64,000 nucleotides of DNA, taken from Acidobacteriota bacterium. GTDB taxonomy: Bacteria; Actinomycetota; Actinomycetes; Actinomycetales; Microbacteriaceae. Within the stretch, counting starts at the first letter, position 1. Each line of letters opens with the position of its first letter. The stretch is from NCBI GenBank assembly GCA_019351995.1, contig JABBOD010000003.1, forward strand, positions 56,045 through 120,044, in the 5' to 3' direction. The notes under the pieces were generated by a model. It worked only from the letters and a program-made list of their open reading frames with translations. It searched no databases and was not told the DNA's origin. Both the position numbers and the translations under genes were made by a program. Below are positions 8,114-18,664 of the stretch, in pieces.

Positions 8114-8772
8114 GTGCCGTTCCCGTTGTCGCGCCGACTCGTCCTCGTCGTCATTCCGAACCTGACGCCTCCCCCCGGCGTCACCTCGAGGTCGCGCCCT
8201 CGCGCGCACAGCGCCGGGCGCGACCTCGCCTTCTGCCCGCTCTTGTCACGATCGGGGGTATCGGCGTCATCCTGCTCGCGCAGCTGGTGCTGAGCATCGT
8301 GCTCGCCAACGGCGCGTACCAGATCTCCAGCCTGCAGTCCGCGAAATACACGGCGGTGCTGCAGCAGCACGCGCTCTCCGAGACCTACGACCTTTACAAC
8401 TCGCCGCAGCACCTCGCGGCAAACGCCGAGGCTCTCGGCATGGTTGCCAGTGGCAACGCGGTTTATTTGAACGCCAAAACCGGCGCCGTCACCGGGACCG
8501 CTACCGCGGCGGGCGGCAGTCTGCTGGGGGCGGGCGACCAGGTGGGTAATGCGCTGCTGAAAGGCTCCACGGTTCTGACTGCCCAGCCGGCGACACCGGC
8601 TCCGACCCCGACGACCCCGACCACCGCGACAACGACAGCAACCGGCCCGACCGCCGGCGCCACCACCACGAACTCGACCGGGGCATCCCAGGCCTCGACC
8701 GACACGGGGACGGGGGGTGCCGGGCAAGCCCCCCAGGCCCCCGCACTCCTCCCGTCCCCCACCACCCACTAG
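8110..8772 (+). CDS. ftsL: FtsL-like divisome protein with Thr/Pro-rich C-terminal tail
   Basis: This is a 220-residue bitopic membrane protein at the ftsL position between rsmH and ftsI. A basic cytoplasmic N-terminus (1-40) is followed by one membrane helix (~41-66) and a short extracellular coiled-coil-like segment (~70-115: [23 protein letters not shown]). Unlike typical FtsL it carries a low-complexity tail (~158-220) dominated by Thr, Pro, Ala and Gly. The FtsL role (recruiting FtsI/FtsW with FtsQ and FtsB) is inferred from topology and position, as the family is poorly conserved. The gene overlaps rsmH by 4 nt. Confidence 0.8.
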   Translation: MSAVPVVAPTRPRRHSEPDASPRRHLEVAPSRAQRRARPRLLPALVTIGGIGVILLAQLVLSIVLANGAYQISSLQSAKYTAVLQQHALSETYDLYNSPQHLAANAEALGMVASGNAVYLNAKTGAVTGTATAAGGSLLGAGDQVGNALLKGSTVLTAQPATPAPTPTTPTTATTTATGPTAGATTTNSTGASQASTDTGTGGAGQAPQAPALLPSPTTH

Positions 8773-8787
8773 GCAGGAAGAAGCTCA

Positions 8788-10560
8788 GTGCTCACGTTCC
8801 GCGTCTCCCGTCGGCGCCTCGCGCTCACGATGTTCGCCGTGTTCGCGGTGCTGACGCTGTTCGTGATCAGGCTGGTGGACATCCAGCTCGTCCAGGCGGT
8901 GGAGCTGACGAAGCAGGCCGATGTCATTCAGTCGCGGTCCGTCACCACCTACGCGACTCGCGGGAGCATCGTCGACAGCAACGGGGTCGTGCTCGCCGAC
9001 AGCGTCGATCGCTTCGACATCACGGCGGCGCCCAACCTCGTCGCCGCCGACGGGTTCGACCGGAAGAACGCCGACGGCACCACGACGCGCGTGAGCGTCG
9101 CCGACGCGATCAAGGAGATTGCCGCCGCCACCGGCGCCGACGCCCAGACGATGTACACCGCTCTGACCAAAGACCCGCTCTCGAAATGGGCTCTGCTGGT
9201 CAAGGCGGTCAAGCTGGCGACCTTCGACAAGGTCACCGCGCTCAGGATCCCCTGGGTGTACGACCAGCGAGACCCGGCGCGCACATACCCGAACGGTGCG
9301 GTTGCCGGAAACCTGGTGGGCTTCGTCGGCACGGACGGTCCGCTCGCCGGGACCGAGTTGAAGCAGAACGCCTGTCTCGCCGGGACCAACGGCTCGTCCA
9401 GCTTTCAGACCAGCGCCGACGGTGTCCGCCTGCCTGGCAGCACCGTCGTGACCAAGGCCGCCACCGACGGCGGCACGGTCACGCTGACCATCGACTCCAA
9501 TCTGCAGTGGTACGCGCAGCAGGTGCTCGCGCAGCAGGCGCAGGCGACCGGGTCCGCCTGGGGGACCGCGATGGTGGTGCGGGTCAACGACGGGCACATC
9601 ATGGCCGACGCCGACTATCCCTCGATCGACCCGAACAACCTGAACTCGGTTCCCGCCGATTCCAGCGGTGCGCGGAGCTTCTCCAGCCCATACGAACCCG
9701 GGTCGATCATGAAGCCCGCCACGGTGGCCGGCATGGTGGACAAGGGTCTGGTCACGGCGACGTCGCACGTCGATGTCCCCCCACGTTTCACCGACGGGCT
9801 CCCGCCCGGCGTCTTCATCACCGACGCCGAGGTGCACGGCGACCTGCACATGACGGTCGCCGGCGTGATCATGAACTCGTCCAACATCGGGATCGCCGAG
9901 TTGACCAAGCTCGAAAGCGAGAAGGACCGCTACGCGAACCTTCGGGCCTTCGGGTTCGGGTCCCAGACGACCGTGGATTTTCTCGGTGAAAGCCACGGCT
10001 ACGTTGCCAGCCCCGCGAAGGTCGACCCGGTCACGACGGTCACGCAGCAGTTCGGGCAGGGGATCACGGTCACCTCCGCACAGATCGCCAGCATGTACCA
10101 GACCATCGGGAACGACGGCAAGAAGGTGCCGCTGACGCTCGTCCAGAGTTGCACGGCGGCCAACGGTTCCGTCAGCTACCCCAATGCCGGCGCGACGACG
10201 CAGGTGGTCTCGCCGTTCGCGGCACAGCAGGTGCGCCAGATGATGGAGACCGTGACGACGCAGGGCTACGCTCACAGCCTGATCAGCATCCCCGGGTACC
10301 GTATCGCCGCCAAGACCGGAACGGCCCAGGTGGCCGACGCCAACGGCAAGTACGGCAACGACTACATCGTGTCGGTCGCCGGACTCATCCCGGCCGACAA
10401 GCCGCAATACGCCGTGATTGTCACGCTGGCCAAGCCCGCTACGATTAAGAATGCCGCCGCGGCGGCGCCGGTGTATTCGACGATCATGCGGCAGGTCATC
10501 AAGACGTACCGCATTCCCCCGTCGACAACGCCGCCCGCGAATACCCCGGTCGCCTGGTAA
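8788..10560 (+). CDS. ftsI: Penicillin-binding protein, septal transpeptidase (FtsI/PBP3)
   Basis: This 590-residue class B PBP crosslinks peptidoglycan at the septum. It has one N-terminal membrane helix (~10-30), a dimerisation domain starting with TYATRGSIVDSNG, and a transpeptidase domain carrying S306-I-M-K (SxxK), S364-S-N (SxN) and K509-T-G. GGAAGAAG (8776-8783) precedes the GTG start. Length is normal for the family, and no C-terminal PASTA repeats are present. It lies 15 nt after ftsL and 64 nt before murE. Confidence 0.97.
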   Translation: MLTFRVSRRRLALTMFAVFAVLTLFVIRLVDIQLVQAVELTKQADVIQSRSVTTYATRGSIVDSNGVVLADSVDRFDITAAPNLVAADGFDRKNADGTTTRVSVADAIKEIAAATGADAQTMYTALTKDPLSKWALLVKAVKLATFDKVTALRIPWVYDQRDPARTYPNGAVAGNLVGFVGTDGPLAGTELKQNACLAGTNGSSSFQTSADGVRLPGSTVVTKAATDGGTVTLTIDSNLQWYAQQVLAQQAQATGSAWGTAMVVRVNDGHIMADADYPSIDPNNLNSVPADSSGARSFSSPYEPGSIMKPATVAGMVDKGLVTATSHVDVPPRFTDGLPPGVFITDAEVHGDLHMTVAGVIMNSSNIGIAELTKLESEKDRYANLRAFGFGSQTTVDFLGESHGYVASPAKVDPVTTVTQQFGQGITVTSAQIASMYQTIGNDGKKVPLTLVQSCTAANGSVSYPNAGATTQVVSPFAAQQVRQMMETVTTQGYAHSLISIPGYRIAAKTGTAQVADANGKYGNDYIVSVAGLIPADKPQYAVIVTLAKPATIKNAAAAAPVYSTIMRQVIKTYRIPPSTTPPANTPVAW

Positions 10561-10624
10561 TCCTGCTCCTGGCCTCATCGGGTGGGGCGGTATCGGACAA
10601 CGACGGACAGGAGGCGGGGCCAGC

Positions 10625-12190
10625 GTGACATCCCGGATTCCCCCGGTCCTGCGTCCCGAGCATCCCGCTCCGCGTTCACTCGCGTTGCTGGTGCAGGAGT
10701 TCGACCTCGCGCACCGCGGTTCCGTCGACGGTGTCGAGGTGACCGGCGTGACGCTGGGCACCGCCGACTTGCACCCGGGTGACCTGTTCGTGGGCATCCG
10801 CGGTGCCAACAGCCACGGAGCGTCCTACGCGGCACAGGCGAAGGAGGGTGGCGCGGTCGCGCTCCTGACGGACCCCGTTGGCGCCGACATCGCCGCCGAT
10901 GCCGGGTTGCCGATTCTGATCGTCGACGACCCGCGCGGAGCACTCGGCGAACTGTCGGCGTGGGTCTACCGCACCGCCGAGTCCAACGCGCTGCTGTTCG
11001 GAACGACCGGAACGAACGGCAAGACGTCGACCTCGTACCTGCTCGAGGCGGTCATGCGGCAACTCGGCCTGGTCACCGGCCTCAGCTCGACGGCGGAGCG
11101 CCACATCGGCGAGCTGACGGTGGTGAGCCGACTCACGACCCCCGAGGCGAGCGAGATGCACGCTCTGCTCGCGCGGATGCGAGAGGCGGGTGTTCGTGCC
11201 GTCGCGGTCGAGGTGAGTGCGCAGGCGTTGTCTCATCGGCGCATCGACGGACTCGTCTTCGATGTCGTCGGCTTCACCAACCTCAGCCATGATCACCTCG
11301 ATGACTACGCCGACATGGAGCAGTACTTCCAGGCGAAGCTCGCGCTTTTCGAGCCGGAGCACGCCAAGCGCGGCGTCGTCTGCCTTGACACGTCGTGGGG
11401 CGACCGCGTTGTCGCCGAGACCCGCATCCCGGTGACGACGATCGCGACGGTCGGGCATGCGAGTGATCGTGACGTCGAACGGGCCGAGTGGGTCGTCGAC
11501 GTGCTGGAAGAGACCGCGACGTCCACCCAGTTCCGGCTGACCGGTCCTGACGGGCGCTCACTGGTTACGCGGGAGCCGTTGATCGGCTGGCACATGGCGG
11601 CGAACGCCGCACTGGCGATCGTGATGCTGGTCGAGGCGGGCTTCGCGCTGGAAGCGATCGGCGCGGCGCTGGACGCAGAGGACGGCATCCAGGCCTATCT
11701 CCCCGGTCGCACCGAGCGGGTGTCCGGCGATCGTGGGCCCAGTGTCTATGTCGACTTCGGTCACAGTCCTGACGCCTTCACGAACACCCTGGCAGCGGTT
11801 CGCCAATTCACGACCGGCCGCACGATCATGGTTTTCGGTGCGGATGGCGACCGGGATGCCACCAAGCGCCACGAGATGGCGCGCGTCGCGGCCGAGGGCA
11901 GCGACATCCTCGTGATCACCGACCACCACCCGCGCTTCGAAGACCCGGCCTCGATTCGTCGCACGCTGCTCGAGGGCGCGAAGCTGGCCGAGCACCAGCC
12001 CGAGGCGACATACGAGGTGAGTCCACCCGAGATGGCGATTCGCAAGGCGGTGTCGCTGGCCAAGGAGGGCGACTCGATCCTGTGGGCGGGACCGGGTCAT
12101 CAGGACTATCGAGACATCCGTGGTGTGCGTACCCCGTACTCCGCGCGCGACGAGGCGCGTGCCGCCCTTCACGAGGCGGGCTGGGTGTGA
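10625..12190 (+). CDS. murE: UDP-MurNAc-tripeptide synthetase MurE, with altered specificity motif
   Basis: This 521-residue ATP-dependent ligase adds the third amino acid to UDP-MurNAc-L-Ala-D-Glu (or the Gly-initiated form). The ATP loop GTTGTNGKTSTS is near residue 125 and the central domain contains TTPEASEMHALL and NLSHDHLDDY. The site that is DNPR in diaminopimelate-adding enzymes reads D433-H-H-P-R437 here. Many Microbacteriaceae have B-type walls with Lys, Orn or diaminobutyrate, so another substrate is plausible; this is inference. The GTG start at 10625 follows AGGAGG (10609-10614). The frame is open upstream, but that part is not homologous. The stop overlaps murF by 4 nt (GTGA). 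Confidence 0.95.
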   Translation: MTSRIPPVLRPEHPAPRSLALLVQEFDLAHRGSVDGVEVTGVTLGTADLHPGDLFVGIRGANSHGASYAAQAKEGGAVALLTDPVGADIAADAGLPILIVDDPRGALGELSAWVYRTAESNALLFGTTGTNGKTSTSYLLEAVMRQLGLVTGLSSTAERHIGELTVVSRLTTPEASEMHALLARMREAGVRAVAVEVSAQALSHRRIDGLVFDVVGFTNLSHDHLDDYADMEQYFQAKLALFEPEHAKRGVVCLDTSWGDRVVAETRIPVTTIATVGHASDRDVERAEWVVDVLEETATSTQFRLTGPDGRSLVTREPLIGWHMAANAALAIVMLVEAGFALEAIGAALDAEDGIQAYLPGRTERVSGDRGPSVYVDFGHSPDAFTNTLAAVRQFTTGRTIMVFGADGDRDATKRHEMARVAAEGSDILVITDHHPRFEDPASIRRTLLEGAKLAEHQPEATYEVSPPEMAIRKAVSLAKEGDSILWAGPGHQDYRDIRGVRTPYSARDEARAALHEAGWV

Positions 12191-13602
12191 TCCCGCTTCG
12201 CCTGTCCGAGCTCTCCGACGAGCTCGGCGGTTCGCTCCTTCTGCCGGATGGCGCGGACCGGGACGTCGTGGTGGGCGGCTCGGTGCAGACCAACTCGACG
12301 CTGGTGACCCCGGGATCGCTCTTCTTCGCCCTGCCGGGCCAGGTGACCGACGGGTTCCTCTACGCCCCGGACGCGGTCGAACGCGGTGCGGCGGTCGTCG
12401 TCGCCGAGCGCCCCCTGCGGACGAGCGTTCCCGTGATCGTGGTTGCCGATGGTGTGCTCGCTCTGGCGCGGCTCGCCCGCCTCGTCGTTGCCCGCGTGCG
12501 CGCGAGCGGTCGGCTCCGAGTGGTCGGCATCACCGGCTCGAACGGCAAGACGACAACCAAGAACCTGCTGCGCGCGATCCTCGAGGTTCAGGGGCCGACC
12601 GTCGCTCCGGTCGGCTCGTTCAACAACCACATCGGTGCACCGATCACCATGCTCCAGGTCGAGGAGAGCACCGATTTTCTGGTGAGCGAGATGGGAGCGA
12701 GCGGGGCGGGAGAGATTGCCCGGCTGGTCGGCATCGCGATGCCCGACATCTCGGTCGTGTTGAAGGTGGGCCTCGCCCACGCCGGTGTGTTCGGCGGCAT
12801 CGAGGCCACGCAGCGCGCCAAATCGGAGATCGTGCGTGAGCTGCCCCGCTCTGCGGTCGCGGTTTTGAACGCCGACGACGGGCGTGTTGCGGCGATGGCG
12901 GGCATGACCGAGGCGCGGGTGGTCTGGTTCGGCGTGGCGTCGGATGCCGAGGTGCGTGCCGAGGACGTGCGCGCCACCGCATCCGGAACTCGCTTCACGC
13001 TCGTGATCGACGGACTGCGGACCCCGGTGCAGCTTCAGATCCTGGGCGAGCACCACGTCTCCAACGCGCTGGCCGCCCTCGCCGTCGCGCGCGAACTCGG
13101 CGTCGACCTCGCGCGTGCAATCGCGGCCATCGAGGCCGTGCCGCGCGCGGAGCGCTGGCGGATGGAGCTGCTGCACCCCGGTGGGGGCATCACCGTGATC
13201 AACGACGCGTACAACGCCAGTCCGGATTCCACTGCCGCGGCGCTCAAGACGCTCGCACAGATCCTCGAGCCGGGACAGCGCTCGGTGGCGGTACTCGGCG
13301 AGATGGCCGAACTGGGGGAGTACGCCCAGGAGGAGCATGACCGGCTCGGCCGACTGGCGGTGCGACTCAACATCGGCAAACTCGTGGTCGTCGGCGACGG
13401 CGCCCGGCACATCCACGCGGCTGCCGGGCTGGAGGGCTCCTGGGACGGGGAGTCGGTGTTCGTGCGCGATCTCGACGCGGCATACGATCTTCTGCGTGGA
13501 GAACTCCGAGACGGCGACGTCGTGCTGGTGAAGTCGTCGAAGTCGGCGGGACTCCGCTTCCTCGGTGACCGATTAGGACACGTCGAGGGCACCGAATGGT
13601 AG
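12187..13602 (+). CDS. murF: UDP-MurNAc-tripeptide--D-Ala-D-Ala ligase MurF
   Basis: This 471-residue cytoplasmic ligase adds D-Ala-D-Ala to finish the UDP-MurNAc-pentapeptide. It opens with [14 protein letters not shown], then shows the ATP loop [13 protein letters not shown], the block [12 protein letters not shown], and [20 protein letters not shown] in the C-terminal domain. The GTG start at 12187 overlaps the murE TGA and is the only start that fits family N-termini. The 3' end overlaps mraY by 7 nt, so murE, murF and mraY are translationally coupled. Confidence 0.97.
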   Translation: MIPLRLSELSDELGGSLLLPDGADRDVVVGGSVQTNSTLVTPGSLFFALPGQVTDGFLYAPDAVERGAAVVVAERPLRTSVPVIVVADGVLALARLARLVVARVRASGRLRVVGITGSNGKTTTKNLLRAILEVQGPTVAPVGSFNNHIGAPITMLQVEESTDFLVSEMGASGAGEIARLVGIAMPDISVVLKVGLAHAGVFGGIEATQRAKSEIVRELPRSAVAVLNADDGRVAAMAGMTEARVVWFGVASDAEVRAEDVRATASGTRFTLVIDGLRTPVQLQILGEHHVSNALAALAVARELGVDLARAIAAIEAVPRAERWRMELLHPGGGITVINDAYNASPDSTAAALKTLAQILEPGQRSVAVLGEMAELGEYAQEEHDRLGRLAVRLNIGKLVVVGDGARHIHAAAGLEGSWDGESVFVRDLDAAYDLLRGELRDGDVVLVKSSKSAGLRFLGDRLGHVEGTEW

Positions 13603-14711
13603 CCCTGCTGCTCGGTGCCGGCTTCTCACTCGTCTTCACCCTCTTCCTGACACCCCTGTTCATCAGGCTGTTCAAGCGGCTCGGCTGGGGTCAGTTCATT
13701 CGGGATGACGGCCCGCAGTCGCACCACACGAAGCGTGGCACGCCCACCATGGGTGGCATCGTCTTCATCCTCGGCTCGATCTTCGGCTACATCGCGGGCC
13801 ACCTGGTCGCCAACGTCCCCTGGACGATGGTCGGCGTGCTGGTCCTCGGGATGATGGGTGGCCTCGGGGCGGTCGGATTCGTCGACGACTTCATCAAAAC
13901 CCGGCGACAGCGCAGTCTGGGGCTGGGGGGCTGGGCCAAGATCCTCGGACAGGTCATCATCGGCACGATCTTCGCGGTCCTGGCGATTTCAAGTCTGTTC
14001 CTCGACGAGCACGGCCTGACGCCGGCGTCGCCCTACATCTCGGCGGTACGCGAGATCCCCTGGTTGAATCTGTACGCCTTCGGTCCGGTGGTCGGCGTGC
14101 TGCTCGTCGTGATCTGGATCAATTTGATCACCGTCAGCACCTCGAACGGTGTGAACGTGGCAGACGGACTTGACGGCCTGGCGACGGGCGCGTCGATCTT
14201 CGCCATCTCGGCGTACCTGTTCATCGGCTTCTGGGAGAACAACCAGTCGTGCTTCAGTGCGCGGACACAGGTGGTCGAGTACAAGTGCTACGACGCGCGC
14301 GATCCACTCGACATCGCCGTCGTCGCGGCCTGCATCGTCGGCAGCCTCGTCGGCTTCCTGTGGTGGAACACCGCGCCGGCCCAGATCTTCATGGGCGACA
14401 CCGGGTCGCTCGCTCTCGGTGGGGCGCTCACGGCCTTCGCCGTCGTCAGCCGCACCGAGCTGCTGCTCGTGCTCATCGGTGGCCTGTTCCTGATCGTCAC
14501 CGGCTCGGTGATCGTGCAACGGGCGTACTTCAAGGCCACCAAGTGGCGGTTCGGGCAAGGCAGACGCGTCTTCCTCATGAGCCCGCTCCAACATCATTTT
14601 GAGCTCAAGGGCTGGGCCGAGATCACCATCGTCGTGCGGTTCTGGATCATCGCCGCGCTGTTCGTCGCCGCCGGCGTCGGCCTGTTCTATCTCGAATGGG
14701 TGAGTCGTTAG
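13596..14711 (+). CDS. mraY: Phospho-MurNAc-pentapeptide translocase MraY
   Basis: This 371-residue polytopic membrane enzyme transfers phospho-MurNAc-pentapeptide to undecaprenyl phosphate, giving lipid I. About ten hydrophobic helices are present. Catalytic blocks are visible: [12 protein letters not shown], the Asp pair in [31 protein letters not shown] and the C-terminal [11 protein letters not shown]. The ATG lies within the last codons of murF. Confidence 0.97.
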   Translation: MVALLLGAGFSLVFTLFLTPLFIRLFKRLGWGQFIRDDGPQSHHTKRGTPTMGGIVFILGSIFGYIAGHLVANVPWTMVGVLVLGMMGGLGAVGFVDDFIKTRRQRSLGLGGWAKILGQVIIGTIFAVLAISSLFLDEHGLTPASPYISAVREIPWLNLYAFGPVVGVLLVVIWINLITVSTSNGVNVADGLDGLATGASIFAISAYLFIGFWENNQSCFSARTQVVEYKCYDARDPLDIAVVAACIVGSLVGFLWWNTAPAQIFMGDTGSLALGGALTAFAVVSRTELLLVLIGGLFLIVTGSVIVQRAYFKATKWRFGQGRRVFLMSPLQHHFELKGWAEITIVVRFWIIAALFVAAGVGLFYLEWVSR

Positions 14712-14727
14712 ATGAGGCGACGGCTCG

Positions 14728-16230
14728 GTGGCTGAGACTCCACGCGACCTCTCCACTTTGACGAGTTGGCGTTCCGACTGGTCAGGGCTCCGGGTCGCCG
14801 TTCTCGGGCTCGGCGTGACCGGCTTCTCGGTCGCCGACACCCTGATCGAGCTCGGCGCCGAGGTGCTCGTTGTCGCGCGCGAGGCGTCGTCGGAGCATCA
14901 GCAACTGCTCGAGGTCATCGGGGCGACGTTCGTCGAAGCGGATGTCGCGGTCCCGGCCGCGCTCGCCGGATTCGACGCGGAGCTGCTGGTGGTCTCGCCC
15001 GGATACCCCCCGGCGCATCCGCTGCTGCGGTGGGCCCGTGAGCAGGATCTTGAGATCTGGGGCGACATCGAGCTCGCCTGGCGACTTCGCGACAAGGTGC
15101 TGAGATCAGACGGCACGCCCGCCGAGTGGATCTGCATCACCGGGACCAACGGCAAGACCACGACAACGCAGCTGACGGCGACCATGCTCGTCAGTGGGGG
15201 ATTGCGCGCCGCCCCCGCCGGCAACATCGGGGTTCCGGTTCTCGACGCGATTCGTGATCCGCAGGGCTTCGACGTTCTCGTGATCGAGCTGTCGAGCCAC
15301 CAGCTGCATTGGACGAATCGCAACGCGGGTGGGGTGCTGGCGCCGTTGGCATCCGTCTGTCTCAATCTGGCCGACGACCATCTCGAATGGCACGGCTCGC
15401 GCGAGGCGTACCGGCGCGCCAAAGCCAAGGTGTATGAGAACGTGGCGGTCGCCTGCGTCTACAACCTGGCGGATGACGCCACCCGCCACATGGTCGAAGA
15501 GGCGACGGTGCAGGAGGGCGCGCGGGCGATCGGTTTCGGTCTGGGTGTGCCGGGGCCGAGCGACGTCGGTTTGGTGGACGGGATCCTCGTCGACCGCGCG
15601 TTCCTTGAGGAGAGACGCACATCGGCGCTCGAGCTTGCCACCATGGACGACCTGGTTGCCGGCGGAATGGATTCGCCCCACATGACCGCGAACGTTTTGG
15701 CGGCCGCCGCGCTCGCGCGCGCGGCGGGAGTGGCGCCCGCCCAGGTGCGGGAGGCGATCCGCGGCTTTCGGATGGACCACCACCGCACCGAGGTGATCGC
15801 CGAGAGCGACGGCATCCTGTGGGTCGACGACTCGAAGGCGACAAACGCCCACGCCGCGGACGCCTCGCTCTCGGGCTTCACGAGCGTGATCTGGATCGCG
15901 GGCGGACTGCTCAAGGGGATCGACCCCCATCCGCTCGTCACCAAGCACGCGAAGCGACTGAAAGCCGTCGTGCTGATCGGCGCCGACCGCTCGGTGTTGC
16001 GCGACGCGTTCCAGCGACACGCCCCCGGCGTCACCGTCACCGAGGTCGTGGGCGACGACACTGAAGGGGTGATGCCTGCCGCCGTGCGGGCGGCAGCCGC
16101 GTTTGCCCAGCGAGGTGACGTTGTGCTGCTGGCGCCGGCTGCGGCATCCATGGACCAGTTCACGGATTATGCGGACCGGGGCAATCGGTTCGCCGCCGCG
16201 GTGCGTGAGCACCTGGACGGGCGAAGCTAG
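14728..16230 (+). CDS. murD: UDP-MurNAc-L-alanine--D-glutamate ligase MurD
   Basis: This 500-residue cytoplasmic ligase adds D-Glu to UDP-MurNAc-L-Ala. The N-terminal nucleotide-sugar domain contains VAVLGLGVTGFSVAD. The ATP loop is ITGTNGKTTTTQL, and NLADDHLEWHGS and FRMDHHRTEVIAESDGILWVDDSKATN complete the signature. GTG at 14728 follows GATGAGG (14711-14717); mraY ends 16 nt upstream. Length is slightly above the usual ~450-480 because of a longer N-terminus. Confidence 0.96.
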   Translation: MAETPRDLSTLTSWRSDWSGLRVAVLGLGVTGFSVADTLIELGAEVLVVAREASSEHQQLLEVIGATFVEADVAVPAALAGFDAELLVVSPGYPPAHPLLRWAREQDLEIWGDIELAWRLRDKVLRSDGTPAEWICITGTNGKTTTTQLTATMLVSGGLRAAPAGNIGVPVLDAIRDPQGFDVLVIELSSHQLHWTNRNAGGVLAPLASVCLNLADDHLEWHGSREAYRRAKAKVYENVAVACVYNLADDATRHMVEEATVQEGARAIGFGLGVPGPSDVGLVDGILVDRAFLEERRTSALELATMDDLVAGGMDSPHMTANVLAAAALARAAGVAPAQVREAIRGFRMDHHRTEVIAESDGILWVDDSKATNAHAADASLSGFTSVIWIAGGLLKGIDPHPLVTKHAKRLKAVVLIGADRSVLRDAFQRHAPGVTVTEVVGDDTEGVMPAAVRAAAAFAQRGDVVLLAPAAASMDQFTDYADRGNRFAAAVREHLDGRS

Positions 16231-16263
16231 CCCGGCAGCACACGACAGGGAGGTGGAGCGATC

Positions 16264-17571
16264 GTGACCGCGACCCGACCGTCCTCTCGAACGCCGACTC
16301 CGGCCGCCACACCATCGGGCGACAGCAATGCGCCCCGCGCGGCTGTGGTCGCCGTGCGTCGGCTTTTCGCCGCGGAGACTCCCGAGTACTTCATGCTCCT
16401 CGGAACGACGCTGTTTCTGGTCGTCTTCGGGCTGGTGATGGTGCTGTCCTCCTCGTCGATCGAGTCATACGTCAACACCAAAGACTTCTTCACGACGGCG
16501 ACCCGCCAGGGGCTCTACGCTCTGATCGGCGTTCCGATCATGCTCATCGCGGCACGTGCGCCGATCAGCTTCTGGAAGCGGTGGGCTCGCATCGCCGTCT
16601 TCGCGGGCATCGGTCTGCAACTGCTCGTTTTTTCTCCGATCGGCTATTCGGTTCAAGGCAACCGCAACTGGATCCACGTCGGCTCCTTCAACGCACAGCC
16701 CTCCGAACTGGTGAAACTCGCTTTCGTGGTCTGGCTGGCCTGGGTGCTCACCAACCGCCGCGACATCCTGGATGACTGGAAGCGCATCGCCCTGACGATC
16801 GGTCCGCTCGCGGGCATCGCGATCGGTCTGGTGCTCGCGGGATCCGACCTCGGCACCTCGATCATCCTGGTCTCGATCGTGTTCGGCGCCCTCTTCTTCG
16901 CCGGGACTCGGCCGAGGATCATCCTGACGGCTTTCGTGATCATCTCGATCGTCGGGACCGTGTTTGTGCTGATCCGACCGTCGCGTCTGAGCCGCGTCCA
17001 AGCGTGGCTTGGCGGCTGCACCGACCCGGCACAGCAGAACCAGGCGTGCTACCAGATCAGCCACGGTTGGCAGGCGCTCGCTCATGGAGGCGTGTTCGGT
17101 GTCGGGCTCGGCAACTCGACCGGCAAATGGTCGTGGGTGCCCGAGGCCGACAACGACTTCATCTTCTCGATCATCGGCGAAGAACTCGGACTGGTCGGCG
17201 GGATTCTCGTGCTGCTGATGTTCGTGTTGCTGGCGATCTGCTTCATCCGGATCATCCGGATGTCGCGCGACCCCTTCGCGAAGATCGCGACGAGCGCCGC
17301 GATGGTCTGGATCGTCGGTGAAGCGTTCGTGAACATCGGCGTCGTGCTGGGGTTCCTGCCGGTGCTGGGAGTTCCCCTTCCCCTGGTGTCCGCGGGGGGG
17401 TCCGCACTCATCACGAGCCTCGCGGCGATCGGCGTGGTGCTCTCCTTCGCACGCACGCGACCGGACCCGGATGACGTCGACGGGTCGTTCTCGGCCGTGC
17501 AACGCTCCTCGTCCCGGCGGCCATCTCGGACGAATGCCTCCGACCCGACCCGCGGACGAGATCTCCCGTGA
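16264..17571 (+). CDS. ftsW: SEDS peptidoglycan glycosyltransferase FtsW
   Basis: This 435-residue SEDS-family polymerase builds glycan strands from lipid II together with FtsI. After a ~45-residue cytoplasmic N-terminus come about ten membrane helices. Family blocks are GNRNWIHVGSFNAQPSELVKLAFV, AGSDLGTSI, a central loop with YQISHGWQALAHGGVFGVGLGNS and PEADNDFIFSIIGEELG, and PLPLVSAGGSALIT. An Arg/Ser-rich cytoplasmic tail (~400-435) follows. GGGAGGTGGAG (16248-16258) precedes the GTG start. The stop overlaps murG by 4 nt. Confidence 0.97.
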   Translation: MTATRPSSRTPTPAATPSGDSNAPRAAVVAVRRLFAAETPEYFMLLGTTLFLVVFGLVMVLSSSSIESYVNTKDFFTTATRQGLYALIGVPIMLIAARAPISFWKRWARIAVFAGIGLQLLVFSPIGYSVQGNRNWIHVGSFNAQPSELVKLAFVVWLAWVLTNRRDILDDWKRIALTIGPLAGIAIGLVLAGSDLGTSIILVSIVFGALFFAGTRPRIILTAFVIISIVGTVFVLIRPSRLSRVQAWLGGCTDPAQQNQACYQISHGWQALAHGGVFGVGLGNSTGKWSWVPEADNDFIFSIIGEELGLVGGILVLLMFVLLAICFIRIIRMSRDPFAKIATSAAMVWIVGEAFVNIGVVLGFLPVLGVPLPLVSAGGSALITSLAAIGVVLSFARTRPDPDDVDGSFSAVQRSSSRRPSRTNASDPTRGRDLP

Positions 17572-18659
17572 CTGTCTATCTGCTCGCGGGTGGGGGCACA
17601 GCCGGCCACGTCAATCCACTGCTCGCGACCGCCGATCGCCTGCGTGAGCGCGAACCTGACGCCGTCGTGCTGGTGCTGGGCACCGCGGAGGGCCTCGAGG
17701 CGCGCCTGGTTCCTGAGCGGGGCTACGAGCTGCTCACGATCCCGAAACTCCCGTTTCCACGGCGGCTGAACCGCGCGGCGCTCGACTTTCCCGAAAAGTG
17801 GCGCTCCACCGTCGGCCGGGTGCGCGGGTTCCTGCGCGATCGGCACGTGGATGTCGTGGTCGGCTTCGGCGGATACGCCTCGGCGCCCGCGTACCGCGCC
17901 GCCTCACTGGAGAAGGTGCCGCTGGCGATCCACGAGCAGAACGCGAAGCCCGGCATCGCCAACCGCTGGGGAGCGCGGCTGACCCCGTTCGTCGGCATCA
18001 CCTTCGCGAACACCTCGCTCGCGCACGGCCGGCTCGTCGGTCTCCCGCTTCGCCGAGAGATCGAGCAGCTCGACCTCGCCTCCGCGCGCGCCGAGGGGAA
18101 TGCGCTGTTCGGGCTCGAACCGCGGGTGCCGACCCTGCTGGTTACCGGCGGATCGACCGGCGCTCGTCAGATCAACGAAAGCGTTTCCGCCTCGGTGGCG
18201 GCGCTCCTCGGGAGCGGCTGGCAGGTTCTTCACATCACCGGCTCGCGCTCACCGGTCGTCGATCCGGGGCTGGCCGGCTACCACATCCTCGAATACTGCG
18301 ATCGCATGGAGCTCGCACTCGCGGTGAGCGAGCTGGCGATCTCGCGGGCCGGGGCGGGCACCCTGGCGGAACTCGCGGCGGTCGGTGTGCCTGCTGTGCT
18401 CGTGCCATACGCCGCGGGCAACGGCGAGCAGGCGTACAACGCTCGCGATGCCGTGAACGTCGGGGCCGCGATCGTGGTGACCGACGACATGTTCACGCCG
18501 GAGTATGTCGAGACCGAACTGCCGGCCCTGCTGCGCGACCGCGCGCGCATCGCCGACATGGCGGCCAGGATGTCGTCGATCGGCGTGCGCGACGGGGCCG
18601 ACCGGATGGTCGAGCTGGTGCTGGCGGCTGAGGCCTCGACACAAGCTGAAGTAGCGTAG
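17568..18659 (+). CDS. murG: UDP-GlcNAc--lipid I GlcNAc transferase MurG
   Basis: This 363-residue GT28 glycosyltransferase sits on the inner face of the membrane and adds GlcNAc to lipid I to make lipid II. Signature blocks: [21 protein letters not shown] at the N-terminus, [47 protein letters not shown], and the donor-site [24 protein letters not shown]. The GTG start overlaps the ftsW TGA. Length is typical. Confidence 0.97.
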   Translation: MTVYLLAGGGTAGHVNPLLATADRLREREPDAVVLVLGTAEGLEARLVPERGYELLTIPKLPFPRRLNRAALDFPEKWRSTVGRVRGFLRDRHVDVVVGFGGYASAPAYRAASLEKVPLAIHEQNAKPGIANRWGARLTPFVGITFANTSLAHGRLVGLPLRREIEQLDLASARAEGNALFGLEPRVPTLLVTGGSTGARQINESVSASVAALLGSGWQVLHITGSRSPVVDPGLAGYHILEYCDRMELALAVSELAISRAGAGTLAELAAVGVPAVLVPYAAGNGEQAYNARDAVNVGAAIVVTDDMFTPEYVETELPALLRDRARIADMAARMSSIGVRDGADRMVELVLAAEASTQAEVA

Positions 18660-18664
18660 ATCGG

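Noticed and set aside
8785..10809. Long minus-strand open frame (over 650 codons) opposite ftsI and murE
   Set aside because: It is a complementary-strand shadow of strongly coding ftsI; composition is Arg/Gly/Asp-rich with no family motifs.
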